Below, piece after piece: positions 8,928 through 19,038 of a stretch of DNA of 64,000 nt (position 1 is its first letter; each line of letters opens with the position of its first letter). Position numbers and translations under genes: made by a program. The notes under the pieces were generated by a model that had not been told where the DNA came from, searched no databases, and saw only the letters and a list, made by a program, of their open reading frames with translations. Source of the DNA: Longibaculum muris (GTDB lineage: Bacteria; Bacillota_I; Bacilli_A; Erysipelotrichales; Coprobacillaceae); NCBI RefSeq assembly GCF_004343035.1, contig NZ_SMCQ01000009.1, forward strand, positions 36,712 to 100,711, in the 5' to 3' direction.

Positions 8928-8928
<1 letters not shown>
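8284..8928 (+). CDS. eda: KDPG aldolase (2-dehydro-3-deoxyphosphogluconate aldolase)
   Basis: A 214-residue class I aldolase that cuts KDPG to pyruvate and glyceraldehyde-3-phosphate. VVAVIRGNS and GGLTAIEMAYTN are the family N-terminal motifs, and Lys134 in EIIKLFPGS is the Schiff-base lysine. The 3' half contains LMVTGGV, the phosphate loop. The start is ATG 8284, six bases after AGGAGG; the in-frame ATGs at 8257 and 8278 lie before or right next to that site. The gene shares the higher G+C composition of the dehydratase before it. Its stop overlaps the kdgK start by one base, so the two are translationally coupled. Confidence 0.94.
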
Positions 8929-11359
<2,431 letters not shown>

Positions 11360-11412
11360 GAAAGTTATGTTTATCAAAGCAATTTTAGTGGTTTCTTTGT
11401 TAAACAGTGAAT

Positions 11413-11450
11413 AAGGATTAATTCCTGTATTGTGCAGGTATTAATCCTTT
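11413..11450 (+). terminator. Terminator of the sugar-acid operon
   Basis: AAGGATTAAT..CCTG pairs with CAGG..ATTAATCCTT around a short loop, ending in TTTTAG. It is a long stem of about 15 base pairs and marks the end of the operon that starts near 2913. Confidence 0.85.
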
Positions 11451-11532
11451 TAGTTTGAGGGATTTAAATGATAATAAAGGGTTAAAAAACAGAGAATCTA
11501 AGACTTTGATTTATTTTTGTTATAAAATTTAG

Positions 11533-11538
11533 TATAAT
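11533..11538 (+). promoter_or_regulatory. -10 box for the orphan EIIB-like gene
   Basis: A consensus TATAAT lies 23 bases upstream of the start codon. The -35 region is weak (TTTATT with a 17-base spacer), so the promoter may need an activator. Confidence 0.5.
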
Positions 11539-11561
11539 AACAAAAGAGGGGATGAGGATAT

Positions 11562-12167
11562 ATGGATAAGTTCTATCGTATTGAAAATATTGAAGTCTTT
11601 AGAAAATGGGTTTATTTTCAAGTCCAAAATGATCCACGTCTCATAATTGAAAAATATGATAAACGAACGTTTAAGATTTTTTATCATAATAAAGTTGCTA
11701 GATTTGTTGTTTGGCCAATTGGAATTATTGAAGAAGCGATTAGTGAAGGAGAAGAATTGTTATTTTATTTGCATTACCAGTTTTATAATTTTCATTATGC
11801 AACAGATTTATTTTATCGTATGATTGATAAATTAACTGAAGAAACAGTTAGTAAAAAACATATTCTTTTATGTTGTAGTGGAGGAATGACAACAGGATAT
11901 TTTGCTGAAAAGATGAATCAATATTGTGAATTAAACAAACTTCCTTATGATATCCAGGCAACAGCTGTCTATAATTTAGAAAGTATTTATCAAAAATATG
12001 ATTTAATCTTAATTGCTCCTCAATTAAGATATAAAGAAGCTCAATTATCACAAAAACTAAAACCAATCAAAGTTCAAAGCATTGAACCAAGTGTCTTTGC
12101 AACTTATCATTGTCATGGTTTATTAGAACAAATAGAAAAGTATTGTAAAAGTGAGGTCAAGTCATGA
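11562..12167 (+). CDS. Orphan EIIB-like protein with an unknown N-terminal domain (copy A)
   Basis: A 201-residue protein. Residues of about 100-195 resemble a lactose/cellobiose EIIB, with Cys105 of LLCCSGGMTTGYF in the place of the phosphocysteine and LILIAPQLRY matching the EIIB loop. The first 95 residues form a domain I do not recognise, with WPIGIIEEAI and FYLHY. A paralogue of the same layout is on the minus strand at 34398. They share FYLHY, the double Cys, APQ...EAQL and a C-terminal FAT. No EIIC or EIIA adjoins this gene. It overlaps a sugar acetyltransferase by four bases. A sensor or phosphate-relay role is possible but unproven. Confidence 0.75.
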   Translation: MDKFYRIENIEVFRKWVYFQVQNDPRLIIEKYDKRTFKIFYHNKVARFVVWPIGIIEEAISEGEELLFYLHYQFYNFHYATDLFYRMIDKLTEETVSKKHILLCCSGGMTTGYFAEKMNQYCELNKLPYDIQATAVYNLESIYQKYDLILIAPQLRYKEAQLSQKLKPIKVQSIEPSVFATYHCHGLLEQIEKYCKSEVKS

Positions 12168-12739
12168 GTGAAAAGGAAAAGATGTTAAATGGACATTTGT
12201 ATCAAGCATATAGCCGAGAGCTTTATCAAGATAGAGAATTTTGTAAGGGAATGCTTTATGAGTATAATCGAGTATCTCCAATGGATAAGGATAGTCGAGA
12301 TTTGATTTTAAAGAAATTGTTAAATTGTAAAGGTGAATTATGTATTGAACAACCTTTTTATTGTAGTTATGGCTATAATATTACAATTGGTCTTAATTTC
12401 TATAGTGATGTTAATTTAACGATTTTAGATCAGGGTGGAGTTAGTATCGGGGATAATGTGATCCTTGGCCCTAATGTCAATATTTATACAGCGAGTCATC
12501 CTTATAATGAAGTTCAAAGAATAAAAGGCTTAGAATATGCTAAGCCTGTGAAGATATATGATAATGTCTGGATTGGTGGAAATGTAACAATTTTACCTGG
12601 AGTAAAAATTAATCAAGGAGCGATTATTGGAGCAGGGAGTGTTGTGACTCATGATATTCCACCATATGTGATTGCTGTGGGGAATCCTTGTGAAGTTGTT
12701 CGTTCTATTACTAAAGAGGATGTTCATAAAAATTGGTAG
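12164..12739 (+). CDS. Sugar O-acetyltransferase (maltose/galactoside acetyltransferase type)
   Basis: A 191-residue left-handed beta-helix acetyltransferase. The N-terminal Mac domain (MLNGHLYQAYSRELYQDR) and hexapeptide repeats with NVNIYTASHP, VWIGGNVTILPGV and GAGSVVTHDIPPYVIAVGNP are typical of Maa/LacA proteins, which acetylate sugars with acetyl-CoA, perhaps to detoxify unmetabolised sugars. ATG overlaps the TGA of the EIIB-like gene, so the two are coupled. That pairing is notable because it links the EIIB-like protein to sugar handling. Substrate unknown. Confidence 0.92.
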   Translation: MSEKEKMLNGHLYQAYSRELYQDREFCKGMLYEYNRVSPMDKDSRDLILKKLLNCKGELCIEQPFYCSYGYNITIGLNFYSDVNLTILDQGGVSIGDNVILGPNVNIYTASHPYNEVQRIKGLEYAKPVKIYDNVWIGGNVTILPGVKINQGAIIGAGSVVTHDIPPYVIAVGNPCEVVRSITKEDVHKNW

Positions 12740-12740
12740 A

Positions 12741-12771
12741 AAAAAACATCTCACGATGAGATGCTTTTTTT
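12741..12771. terminator. Bidirectional terminator between convergent genes
   Basis: AAAAAA, then CATCTCA (12747-12753), loop CGA, TGAGATG (12757-12763), then TTTTTTT. A and T runs on both sides let it serve the acetyltransferase and the converging deacetylase. Confidence 0.9.
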
Positions 12772-13513
12772 ATTTGATTTTTTTTACATTTGAGAAATTA
12801 ATTAATTCAATGTTGTTATCTTCAATGAATTTTCTGATTTCAGGAGATAAAATTAATTCTAATTCTTTCATTCTTGGTAAACAATAACTTGTCATATCAT
12901 ATAATCTTTGATCGATATATGCTGGATGACACATAAATTCTAAAGCTTCTTCATCAACACTAAAAGCTTGAGTTACAAAGTCATAATTAGCATCATCGCC
13001 ATACATACGATCATCACAACGAATATATTCATATGTATCTAAGATTTGATCTCTTTGACGCATTGGTAAATCATATTCTTTAGCTAATCTGATTGCTACT
13101 TCTTGATGCCAAGGTAGTAAATGAACATGATGATGTGAATCTATATGCGTTGGTTTATGACCAGTAATCGCAATAAATTTTTCCATTTGTGCTTTCCATT
13201 CTGTATAGAGTTCATCTTTATCAGCATGAGGTTGTCCATCAGGATAATCTTTAGGTCTAATGAAGTTTCCATCTTTATCTGTATAAGATTTTGCTCCTTC
13301 AACTAAAGGTCTACCAACAGTTAATACAAAATGAATTCCTACTCCTAGATGAGGGAATTTTTCAGCTTCCTTTAGAGCAAATTCAGCATAAGGCATATTC
13401 ATCATACAAGTTGTAGATGTTAAAATTCCTTGTGCATGAGCCATTAAAATTCCAATTGAATTTCCTTGTGTCATGCCAAAATCATCAGCATTCATAATTA
13501 ATTTTTTTATCAT
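12770..13513 (-). CDS. ChbG/YdjC family carbohydrate deacetylase
   Basis: A 247-residue YdjC-family protein. MNADDFGMTQG holds the metal-binding Asp pair, and GVGIHFVLTVGRPL and HIDSHHHVHLLP give the metal and catalytic His residues. The family removes acetyl groups from mono- or diacetyl-chitooligosaccharides and related sugars. The start is the ATG at 13513, eight bases after GGGAGG; the longer frame to 13549 has no ribosome binding site. It faces the acetyltransferase gene, so acetylated sugars are a shared theme, but the substrate is open. Confidence 0.92.
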   Translation of the reverse strand: MIKKLIMNADDFGMTQGNSIGILMAHAQGILTSTTCMMNMPYAEFALKEAEKFPHLGVGIHFVLTVGRPLVEGAKSYTDKDGNFIRPKDYPDGQPHADKDELYTEWKAQMEKFIAITGHKPTHIDSHHHVHLLPWHQEVAIRLAKEYDLPMRQRDQILDTYEYIRCDDRMYGDDANYDFVTQAFSVDEEALEFMCHPAYIDQRLYDMTSYCLPRMKELELILSPEIRKFIEDNNIELINFSNVKKIK

Positions 13514-13618
13514 TGTATTGTCCTCCCGTATTACACATCTATTATACAAACTTATTAGATAAAAAGGAAATTATTTTCAGATTCTAAAAATAAATTAACT
13601 GAGTGGAATATTTTTACT

Positions 13619-13646
13619 TTGTCTATGCAACATATTGCTATATAAT
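13619..13646 (+). promoter_or_regulatory. Promoter of aroE operon
   Basis: TTGTCT at 13619-13624, 16 bases, TATAAT at 13641-13646; the start codon follows 30 bases later behind AGAAGGTGG. Confidence 0.7.
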
Positions 13647-13676
13647 AGAGAAGAATAGAAAGAAGGTGGTCTTTTA

Positions 13677-14531
13677 ATGAAGAATACAATTACTGGTTAT
13701 ACTGGATTATATGGTATTGTTGCTCATCCGATTAAACATTCTTTTTCTCCAATGATGCATAACACAGCATTTCAAACACTTGGAATTAATGATGTTTATT
13801 TGGCTTTTGAAGTTACTGATGAGCATTTAGGTGATTTTATAACAAGTGTTAAAACATTGAATATAAAAGGGTTTAATGTTTCTATGCCTTATAAATTAAA
13901 GATTATGGATTATTTAGATGAATTAACTGAAGAAGCAAAGCTTTGTCAGGCTGTGAATACAGTTAAAAATGAGAATGGACGTTTGATTGGGCATATTAGT
14001 GATGGACAAGGTTTTATAAAAGCATGTTTTGAGAAGAATTGGCATATTAAAGATGAAAAGATTGTTGTGTTAGGAGCAGGAGGAGCTGCTTGTGCGATTA
14101 TTGTTTCACTTGCTAAGGAACAGGCTAGAGAAATTGTTGTCTATAATCGAAGTGATAAACCGTTTATAAGGGAATTGAATGAGAAGTTATCTTGTCCGAT
14201 TGTTTTGAAGTCTTTAAGTGATCAAGAGGCTTTAAAGAATGATTTAAAGGATGCGTATTTGTTGGTTCAGACAACGAATGTTGGAATGAGTCCAAATGTC
14301 GATGGATGTTTGATTGAAGATGATTCTTATTTGCATCAAGGATTAAAGATAGCTGATATTATTTATAATCCTAAAAAAACAAAACTATTAGAAATGGCAA
14401 AAGATAAGGGATTGGATTATATGAATGGTGAAGGAATGATTTTATATCAAGGAGCTGTATCTTTTGAGTTTTGGACTGGACAGGTAATGCCTATATTAGA
14501 AGTTAAGAAAGCTTTAGAAATGGAGGAATAG
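13677..14531 (+). CDS. aroE: Shikimate dehydrogenase
   Basis: A 284-residue NADP-dependent dehydrogenase that reduces 3-dehydroshikimate to shikimate in aromatic amino acid synthesis. GIVAHPIKHSFSPMMHN is the substrate-binding motif; catalytic Lys73 is in NVSMPYK and Asp109 in SDGQGF (usually TDGxGF). GAGGAACAI is the nucleotide-binding loop, where most relatives have GAGG. The NRS that follows the second strand favours NADP. It heads a housekeeping operon with rdgB one base after its stop. A quinate/shikimate dehydrogenase variant cannot be excluded. Confidence 0.92.
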   Translation: MKNTITGYTGLYGIVAHPIKHSFSPMMHNTAFQTLGINDVYLAFEVTDEHLGDFITSVKTLNIKGFNVSMPYKLKIMDYLDELTEEAKLCQAVNTVKNENGRLIGHISDGQGFIKACFEKNWHIKDEKIVVLGAGGAACAIIVSLAKEQAREIVVYNRSDKPFIRELNEKLSCPIVLKSLSDQEALKNDLKDAYLLVQTTNVGMSPNVDGCLIEDDSYLHQGLKIADIIYNPKKTKLLEMAKDKGLDYMNGEGMILYQGAVSFEFWTGQVMPILEVKKALEMEE

Positions 14532-14532
14532 T

Positions 14533-15117
14533 ATGAAAGAAATTATTGTTGCTTCGACAAATGAAGGAAAAATTAAAGAAATTCGTGCAATGTTAAGTGA
14601 AATAGGAATTGATGTCAAATCAATTAAAGATGTTTTTGAAGAAGAAATTGAGATTGAAGAAAATGGTCAAACATTTCAAGAAAATGCCTTAATTAAAGCT
14701 CAAACAATTTGTGAAATGATTGATAAACCAACATTAGCCGATGATTCTGGGTTAGAAGTTGATGCAATGGATGGAGCACCAGGTATTTATTCTGCACGTT
14801 TTATGGGTCATGATACAAGTTATGATATCAAGAATCAATATATTATAGATGCAGTAAAAGGAAAAGAAAGAGGAGCACGATTTGTTTGTGCGATGGCTCT
14901 TTGTATTCCTGATGAAGAACCTATCTTGATTGAAGAATACTTTGATGGGGAAATCTATGATCATATTGAAGGAGAAAATGGTTTTGGTTATGATCCAATT
15001 TTTTATGTACCAGAATTAAAAAAAACATCAGCACAGTTATCATTAGAAGAAAAAAATCAATACTCACATCGTGCTAAGGCACTTAAAAAACTATATCAAA
15101 TATTAAAGGAGAAATAA
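14533..15117 (+). CDS. rdgB: XTP/dITP diphosphatase (RdgB/HAM1 family)
   Basis: A 194-residue house-cleaning nucleotidase that hydrolyses dITP, XTP and ITP to monophosphates. IVASTNEGKIKEI at the N-terminus, DDSGLEVDAMDGAPGIYSAR near residue 70, GFGYDPIFY and the C-terminal SHRAKAL are the family motifs. Start lies one base after the aroE stop and the ribosome binding site GGAGGAA is inside aroE, so the genes are coupled. Confidence 0.96.
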   Translation: MKEIIVASTNEGKIKEIRAMLSEIGIDVKSIKDVFEEEIEIEENGQTFQENALIKAQTICEMIDKPTLADDSGLEVDAMDGAPGIYSARFMGHDTSYDIKNQYIIDAVKGKERGARFVCAMALCIPDEEPILIEEYFDGEIYDHIEGENGFGYDPIFYVPELKKTSAQLSLEEKNQYSHRAKALKKLYQILKEK

Positions 15118-15119
15118 GT

Positions 15120-15626
15120 ATGAATCATATTGTTTTAGTACATCCAGCAATTCCTCAAAATACAGGAAATATCATGCGTACATGTGTTGCTACTCATTCT
15201 AAATTACATATTATTAAACCAATGGGATTTTCATTAGATGATAAACATATGAAAAGAGCAGGATTAGATTATATTAAAGATTTACAAATGGAAATCTATG
15301 AAAACTGGGAAGATTTTATTTCTAAAAACCAAGGAGATTTTCACTTCTTTACACGTTATTCTAAACTTTGTTATACAGATCAAAGCTATGTTTCAAACAA
15401 TGATCAATATTTATTATTTGGACATGAACATGATGGAATCCCCCATGATATTTTAAAAGATCATTTAGATGAATGTGTGCGTATTCCAATGGATGGAAAT
15501 GCAAGAAGTCTTAATCTTTCTAACTGTGTAGCAATTGGTATTTATGAAGCATTACGTCAACAAGATTATCCAAAATTATCTAAAGTAGAGGTTCAAAAAG
15601 GTGAAGACTTTATTTACCAAGAATAG
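15120..15626 (+). CDS. trmL: tRNA (cytidine/uridine-34-2'-O)-methyltransferase
   Basis: A 168-residue SPOUT methyltransferase that methylates the wobble base of leucine tRNAs. HPAIPQNTGNIMRTC is the N-terminal motif, LLFGHEHDGIP and NARSLNLSNCVAIGIYEA form the knotted SAM-binding site. It begins two bases after the rdgB stop, behind AAAGGAG. The gene's end overlaps the next gene by 26 bases. Confidence 0.95.
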   Translation: MNHIVLVHPAIPQNTGNIMRTCVATHSKLHIIKPMGFSLDDKHMKRAGLDYIKDLQMEIYENWEDFISKNQGDFHFFTRYSKLCYTDQSYVSNNDQYLLFGHEHDGIPHDILKDHLDECVRIPMDGNARSLNLSNCVAIGIYEALRQQDYPKLSKVEVQKGEDFIYQE

Positions 15627-16266
15627 AGCTAGAGATATTATTTTAGCTTTATTATTAACTTTATGTATTATTTGTTTTGCTGTGATAGTGACAGTCTTTT
15701 TTAAACAATTGTATTATTTTGATATTGATTATTTAAATATTGCTAAAAATACAGGTTTACCTAAACAGTTAATTAAGGAAAATTATGATGTTTTGATTCA
15801 ATATCAAAGTATCTTTTTTCAAGGAACATTACAATTACCTGATTTTGTAATGTCAACAACAGGACGTATTCATTTTGAAGAAGTTAAAAGAATTTTTGAT
15901 ATGATTCAAATCTTGTTTGTTGTAAGTGGAGGAATATCTTTGGTTATGATTTATCAAAATGTCAAACAAAAAGAATATCGTTTCTTACGATTAACACCGA
16001 TGTTTTCTATAGGGATACCAACAGTTATAGGTTTTTTAGCAGCACTTGATTTTGATCAGGCTTTTGTGATATTTCATAAAATCTTTTTCCGTAATGATTA
16101 TTGGATATTTGATTATACAACGGATCCAGTGATTACTATTTTACCAGAGAGTTTCTTTATGCATTGTTTTATGATGATTATTGTAATTGTAGTTGTGATT
16201 AGTCTGATTATGTATCTCATATATAGAAAAAAACGAAATCTGATTCTTGAAGAAATAAGTGAATAG
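15601..16266 (+). CDS. TIGR01906-like integral membrane protein
   Basis: A 221-residue protein with four likely membrane segments (about residues 10-35, 100-120, 135-155 and 180-208) and a sizeable extracytoplasmic loop between the first two, holding YFDIDYLNIA. The layout matches the TIGR01906 family of Gram-positive membrane proteins, whose role is unknown. It starts at GTG 15601 with AGAGG nine bases upstream inside trmL, giving a 26-base overlap. The dense packing supports co-expression with aroE, rdgB and trmL. Confidence 0.75.
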   Translation: MKTLFTKNRARDIILALLLTLCIICFAVIVTVFFKQLYYFDIDYLNIAKNTGLPKQLIKENYDVLIQYQSIFFQGTLQLPDFVMSTTGRIHFEEVKRIFDMIQILFVVSGGISLVMIYQNVKQKEYRFLRLTPMFSIGIPTVIGFLAALDFDQAFVIFHKIFFRNDYWIFDYTTDPVITILPESFFMHCFMMIIVIVVVISLIMYLIYRKKRNLILEEISE

Positions 16267-16368
16267 ATGAAAAAAAGATTATCTCACTTAATGGTTAAGC
16301 ATAGAAAAAATGGTGTTTTAAAAGAAGAAACTATAGAATTTCTTGTTAAAGATTTGGGAAATCAATAA
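16267..16368 (+). CDS. Possible 33-residue small protein
   Basis: ATG directly follows the TAG of the membrane protein gene and opens a frame of 33 residues, basic at the start (MKKRLSHLMVKHRKNG) and ending before a clear terminator. There is no good ribosome binding site of its own, so it would rely on translational coupling. It could equally be the remnant of a longer gene. I recognise no domain. Confidence 0.35.
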   Translation: MKKRLSHLMVKHRKNGVLKEETIEFLVKDLGNQ

Positions 16369-16377
16369 TATGAAAGG

Positions 16378-16403
16378 CATAGATTAAAAAATCTATGTTT
16401 TTT
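16378..16403 (+). terminator. Terminator of the aroE operon
   Basis: CATAGATT (16378-16385), loop AAAA, AATCTATG (16390-16397), then TTTTTT. Confidence 0.9.
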
Positions 16404-16429
16404 ATTTTGACATTTTTTGCATTTTGATG

Positions 16430-16458
16430 TTGACTAACTTGTAATAAGATGTTATATT
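16430..16458 (+). promoter_or_regulatory. Promoter of the first deglycase gene
   Basis: TTGACT at 16430-16435, 17 bases, TATATT at 16453-16458. Two copies of a 17-base motif surround the -10 box. Confidence 0.75.
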
Positions 16459-16487
16459 ATGTTTGTAAAGTTGTTATAAGATGTAAT
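16439..16487. promoter_or_regulatory. Two near-identical operator-like repeats, 32 bp apart
   Basis: TTGTAATAAGATGTTAT (16439-16455) and TTGTTATAAGATGTAAT (16471-16487) differ at two positions and start 32 bases apart, about three helical turns. The first lies in the spacer and -10 box, the second around the transcription start. A third copy lies in the promoter of the LevR-like regulator (20569-20585). The core TTATAAGATGTAATAA is an imperfect palindrome. The GntR protein at 18219 is the best candidate to bind it. Confidence 0.6.
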
Positions 16488-16511
16488 AAAACAAGTAGAG
16501 GAGAGAAAAAG

Positions 16512-17477
16512 ATGGAAATTAAAGACATTATTGCAACAATTAAAAAAGAAAAACCAAATGTAAAATCTGTTTATTATGTAGGATGTGGAGCATCACAAGC
16601 TGAATTATATCCAGCCAAATATTTTTTAGAAGCAAATGCTAAAGCTTTACGTATTGCTTTATATACTGCTAATGAATTTAACTATGCAACACCAAAAGGA
16701 TTAAATGAAGATGCTATTGTTGTGACTTGTTCACTTGGAGGAACAACTCCTGAAACAGTTGCAGCATCTAAACTTGCAATGGAAAAAGGTGCTGCTGTCA
16801 TTGCGATTACAAACAATGGAGAATCACCATTAGCGAAAGCTTGTCATTATTTAGTTGTTCATAACTGGGAAGGTAGTTACTCAGCAAAAATGGATAAGAT
16901 GAATAAAGCTTTATTAATTGCTGTAGAAATTTTAAATCAATATGAAGGATTTGAAACATATGATGCAATGGTTAATGGATGCAATAGTATCTATGGAATT
17001 ATTGATGAAGCTGTTAAGAGTGTATTACCAGAAGCAAAAGCTTTTGCTGATAGCTATAAAGATGATGAAGTGATTTATGTAATGTCATCAGGAGCTACTC
17101 ATAAAGTTGCTTATTCATTCTCAATTTGTTTATTAATGGAAATGCAATGGATGAACTCAGGATCATTCCATGATGGTGAATTCTTCCATGGACCATTTGA
17201 AATTACTGATAAAAACGTTCCATTTATCTTATTAATGAATGATGGACGTACTCGTGCTATGGATTCAAGAGCTTTAACTTTCCTTGAAAGATTTGATGCA
17301 AAAACAACAGTCATTGATGCTAAAGACTTTGGACTTGGTTCATTATTACCAGGTGTTGCAGAATACTTCAGTCCAATGGTTATCTCAGCTGTCTTAAGAA
17401 TTTATGCAGAACAATTAGCAATCGTGAGAAATCACCCACTTACAAAACGTAGATATATGTGGAAATTAGAATACTAA
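16512..17477 (+). CDS. SIS-domain fructosamine-6-phosphate deglycase, FrlB-like (copy 1)
   Basis: A 321-residue protein with two SIS domains. VGCGASQAELYPAKYF and CSLGGTTPETVAA form the sugar-phosphate site of the first. FHDGEFFHGPFEI holds the catalytic Glu and His of the FrlB/GfrF deglycases, and the C-terminal KRRYMWKLEY matches the FrlB ending. Such enzymes split fructoselysine-6-P or glucoselysine-6-P into glucose-6-P or fructose-6-P-type sugar and lysine. ATG 16512 follows AGAGGAGAG; the longer frame to 16449 runs through the promoter. A HAD phosphatase and GntR gene follow. The amino acid part of the substrate is unknown. Confidence 0.88.
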   Translation: MEIKDIIATIKKEKPNVKSVYYVGCGASQAELYPAKYFLEANAKALRIALYTANEFNYATPKGLNEDAIVVTCSLGGTTPETVAASKLAMEKGAAVIAITNNGESPLAKACHYLVVHNWEGSYSAKMDKMNKALLIAVEILNQYEGFETYDAMVNGCNSIYGIIDEAVKSVLPEAKAFADSYKDDEVIYVMSSGATHKVAYSFSICLLMEMQWMNSGSFHDGEFFHGPFEITDKNVPFILLMNDGRTRAMDSRALTFLERFDAKTTVIDAKDFGLGSLLPGVAEYFSPMVISAVLRIYAEQLAIVRNHPLTKRRYMWKLEY

Positions 17478-17494
17478 TAAAAGGGGAAAAATGA

Positions 17495-18142
17495 ATGCGT
17501 CCAGAACTCGTTATTTTTGATGTAGATGGCTTAATGCTAGATACTGAAGCAAGATGGCAAAAAGCTTGGCAAGAAGTTGGTTTAAAACATGGAATCAATG
17601 ATCTTGGGGAAACAACTTTCTTAAAATGTGTAGGCAGAAACGGTAAGGAAGTTGAAGATATTGTAAGAAATGATTTAAAAGACTTGGCCAGTCCAGAGAT
17701 GATTTTAGATGAAGCACGTGTCTATGGCAGACAATTACTAAATGAACATATTGATCCAAAACCAGGAATTTATGAATTATTAGAACTCTTAGTACAATTA
17801 GATATCCCTCGTGCAGTTGCGACTGCAACTGATAGAAATTTAACAATAGAAAGACTTGAAAGATTAGATTTACTACACTACTTTGATTATCTTTTATGTG
17901 GTGATGAAGTGACTAAACGTAAACCACATCCTGAAATTTATCAAAAAGTCGTCCAACATTTTGATGTTACTCCCTTAAAAGCTTTAGTTTTAGAAGATTC
18001 AATCGTTGGTGTAGAAGCAGCATATCGTGCTAATATTCCTTGTATCATGGTTCCTGATTTAATTCCTGCTAGTGATACACAAAAAAATCAAGCCTTAGCA
18101 GTTGTTTCATCATTACATGATGTCATTCAATTATTTGAGTAA
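17495..18142 (+). CDS. HAD-superfamily phosphatase/mutase (beta-PGM-like)
   Basis: A 215-residue HAD hydrolase. FDVDGLMLDTE near residue 8 has the nucleophile Asp and the second Asp; TATDR is motif II, KRKPHPEIY motif III with its Lys, and LEDSIVGVEAA motif IV. The alpha-helical cap after motif I puts it with beta-phosphoglucomutase and sugar phosphatases. It follows the deglycase by 17 bases behind AAGGGG, so it probably acts on a sugar phosphate from the same pathway. Substrate not known. Confidence 0.87.
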   Translation: MRPELVIFDVDGLMLDTEARWQKAWQEVGLKHGINDLGETTFLKCVGRNGKEVEDIVRNDLKDLASPEMILDEARVYGRQLLNEHIDPKPGIYELLELLVQLDIPRAVATATDRNLTIERLERLDLLHYFDYLLCGDEVTKRKPHPEIYQKVVQHFDVTPLKALVLEDSIVGVEAAYRANIPCIMVPDLIPASDTQKNQALAVVSSLHDVIQLFE

Positions 18143-18165
18143 GCGATAGATATTTTATCGCTTTT
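18141..18165 (+). terminator. Terminator after the HAD gene
   Basis: AAGCGATA (18141-18148) and TATCGCTT (18156-18163) with TTTTT. It starts inside the stop codon, and a TATAAT for the GntR gene lies 15 bases downstream. Confidence 0.85.
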
Positions 18166-18218
18166 TCATTTTAAAAAGGATATAATAAAAATAAGAGAAA
18201 TATAGGTGAGGTATAAAA

Positions 18219-18935
18219 ATGAAATTAGATGATAACAATTCAATCCCCTTATATTTACAATTAAAAAATACAATAAAGGGACTAATTGAAAGTGGAGAAA
18301 TCCAAAAAGGTGAAAAAATACCTTCAGAACATGAATTATGTAAAAAATACGATGTCAGCCGTATAACAGTAAGAAATGCCTTGGCTGAATTAGAAGATGA
18401 AGGTTATTTAATTAAAAAACAAGGGAAAGGAACTTTTGCAACAAAACCAAAACTCTTTAGACCACTAGAAGATAGTGTTGGATTTAGTGAATCATGTAGA
18501 AATGCAGGAATGGAAAGTTCTTCAATTGTCTTAAAAAGAGAAGTTCTACCATTAGATGAACGTATGAAAGATATCTTGAAATTAAGTGATCGTGATCAAG
18601 TTCTCTATATCCAAAGATTAAGACTTGCTGATGGAGAACCATTGATGATAGAAAATAATTATTATTCTTATGCGAAATATGGTTTTTTAATGAATGAACC
18701 ATTAACTGGATCATTGTATGAATTATTAGCAGAGAAAAAAGGAATCATTTGTGATCGTTCTTTAAAAACAGTTATTACAGTAACAACTGCAAGTGGTGAT
18801 ATGGTAAGATTGTTACAAGTTCCAATTGGTGCACCATTGTTTGTTATGGATGGAATTATGGGTGATAGTGAAGGAAATCCAGTACATTATAGTTTACAGT
18901 ATATTGTTGGAGAAAAGTATTCATTTGTCAGATAA
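18219..18935 (+). CDS. GntR/HutC family regulator (FrlR-like)
   Basis: A 238-residue regulator with an N-terminal winged helix (residues 8-70; IPSEHELCKKYDVSRITVRN) and a C-terminal UTRA effector domain (DRDQVLYIQRLRLADGEPLM). HutC-type GntR proteins usually sense a phosphorylated sugar; FrlR in Bacillus controls fructosamine use. Lying directly after the deglycase and HAD genes, it is likely their regulator. A TATAAT at 18181 gives it a promoter after the terminator. The shared motif at 16439, 16471 and 20569 is its most likely binding site, which would tie the deglycase and PTS promoters together. This is inference. Confidence 0.92.
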   Translation: MKLDDNNSIPLYLQLKNTIKGLIESGEIQKGEKIPSEHELCKKYDVSRITVRNALAELEDEGYLIKKQGKGTFATKPKLFRPLEDSVGFSESCRNAGMESSSIVLKREVLPLDERMKDILKLSDRDQVLYIQRLRLADGEPLMIENNYYSYAKYGFLMNEPLTGSLYELLAEKKGIICDRSLKTVITVTTASGDMVRLLQVPIGAPLFVMDGIMGDSEGNPVHYSLQYIVGEKYSFVR

Positions 18936-18941
18936 AGAAAT

Positions 18942-18990
18942 AAAGTGTTTGAATTCTTCATTATGTGTTGAGTCTTTAAACACTTTTTTT
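18942..18990 (+). terminator. Terminator after the GntR gene
   Basis: AAAGTGTTTGAA pairs with TTTAAACACTTT (one mismatch) around a loop of about 20 bases, followed by TTTTTTT. Confidence 0.85.
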
Positions 18991-19038
18991 ATTTTTGTTT
19001 AAAGAAATTATAATATGGACTAGAGAGAGGGGGATTTT

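Noticed and set aside
11367..11414. 15-residue open frame after the GH1 stop
   Set aside because: No ribosome binding site, and it ends at the stem of the terminator; too short to support.
12672..12887. Plus-strand frame of 71 codons across the terminator after the acetyltransferase
   Set aside because: It runs through a strong hairpin and into the antisense of the deacetylase; no signals for translation.
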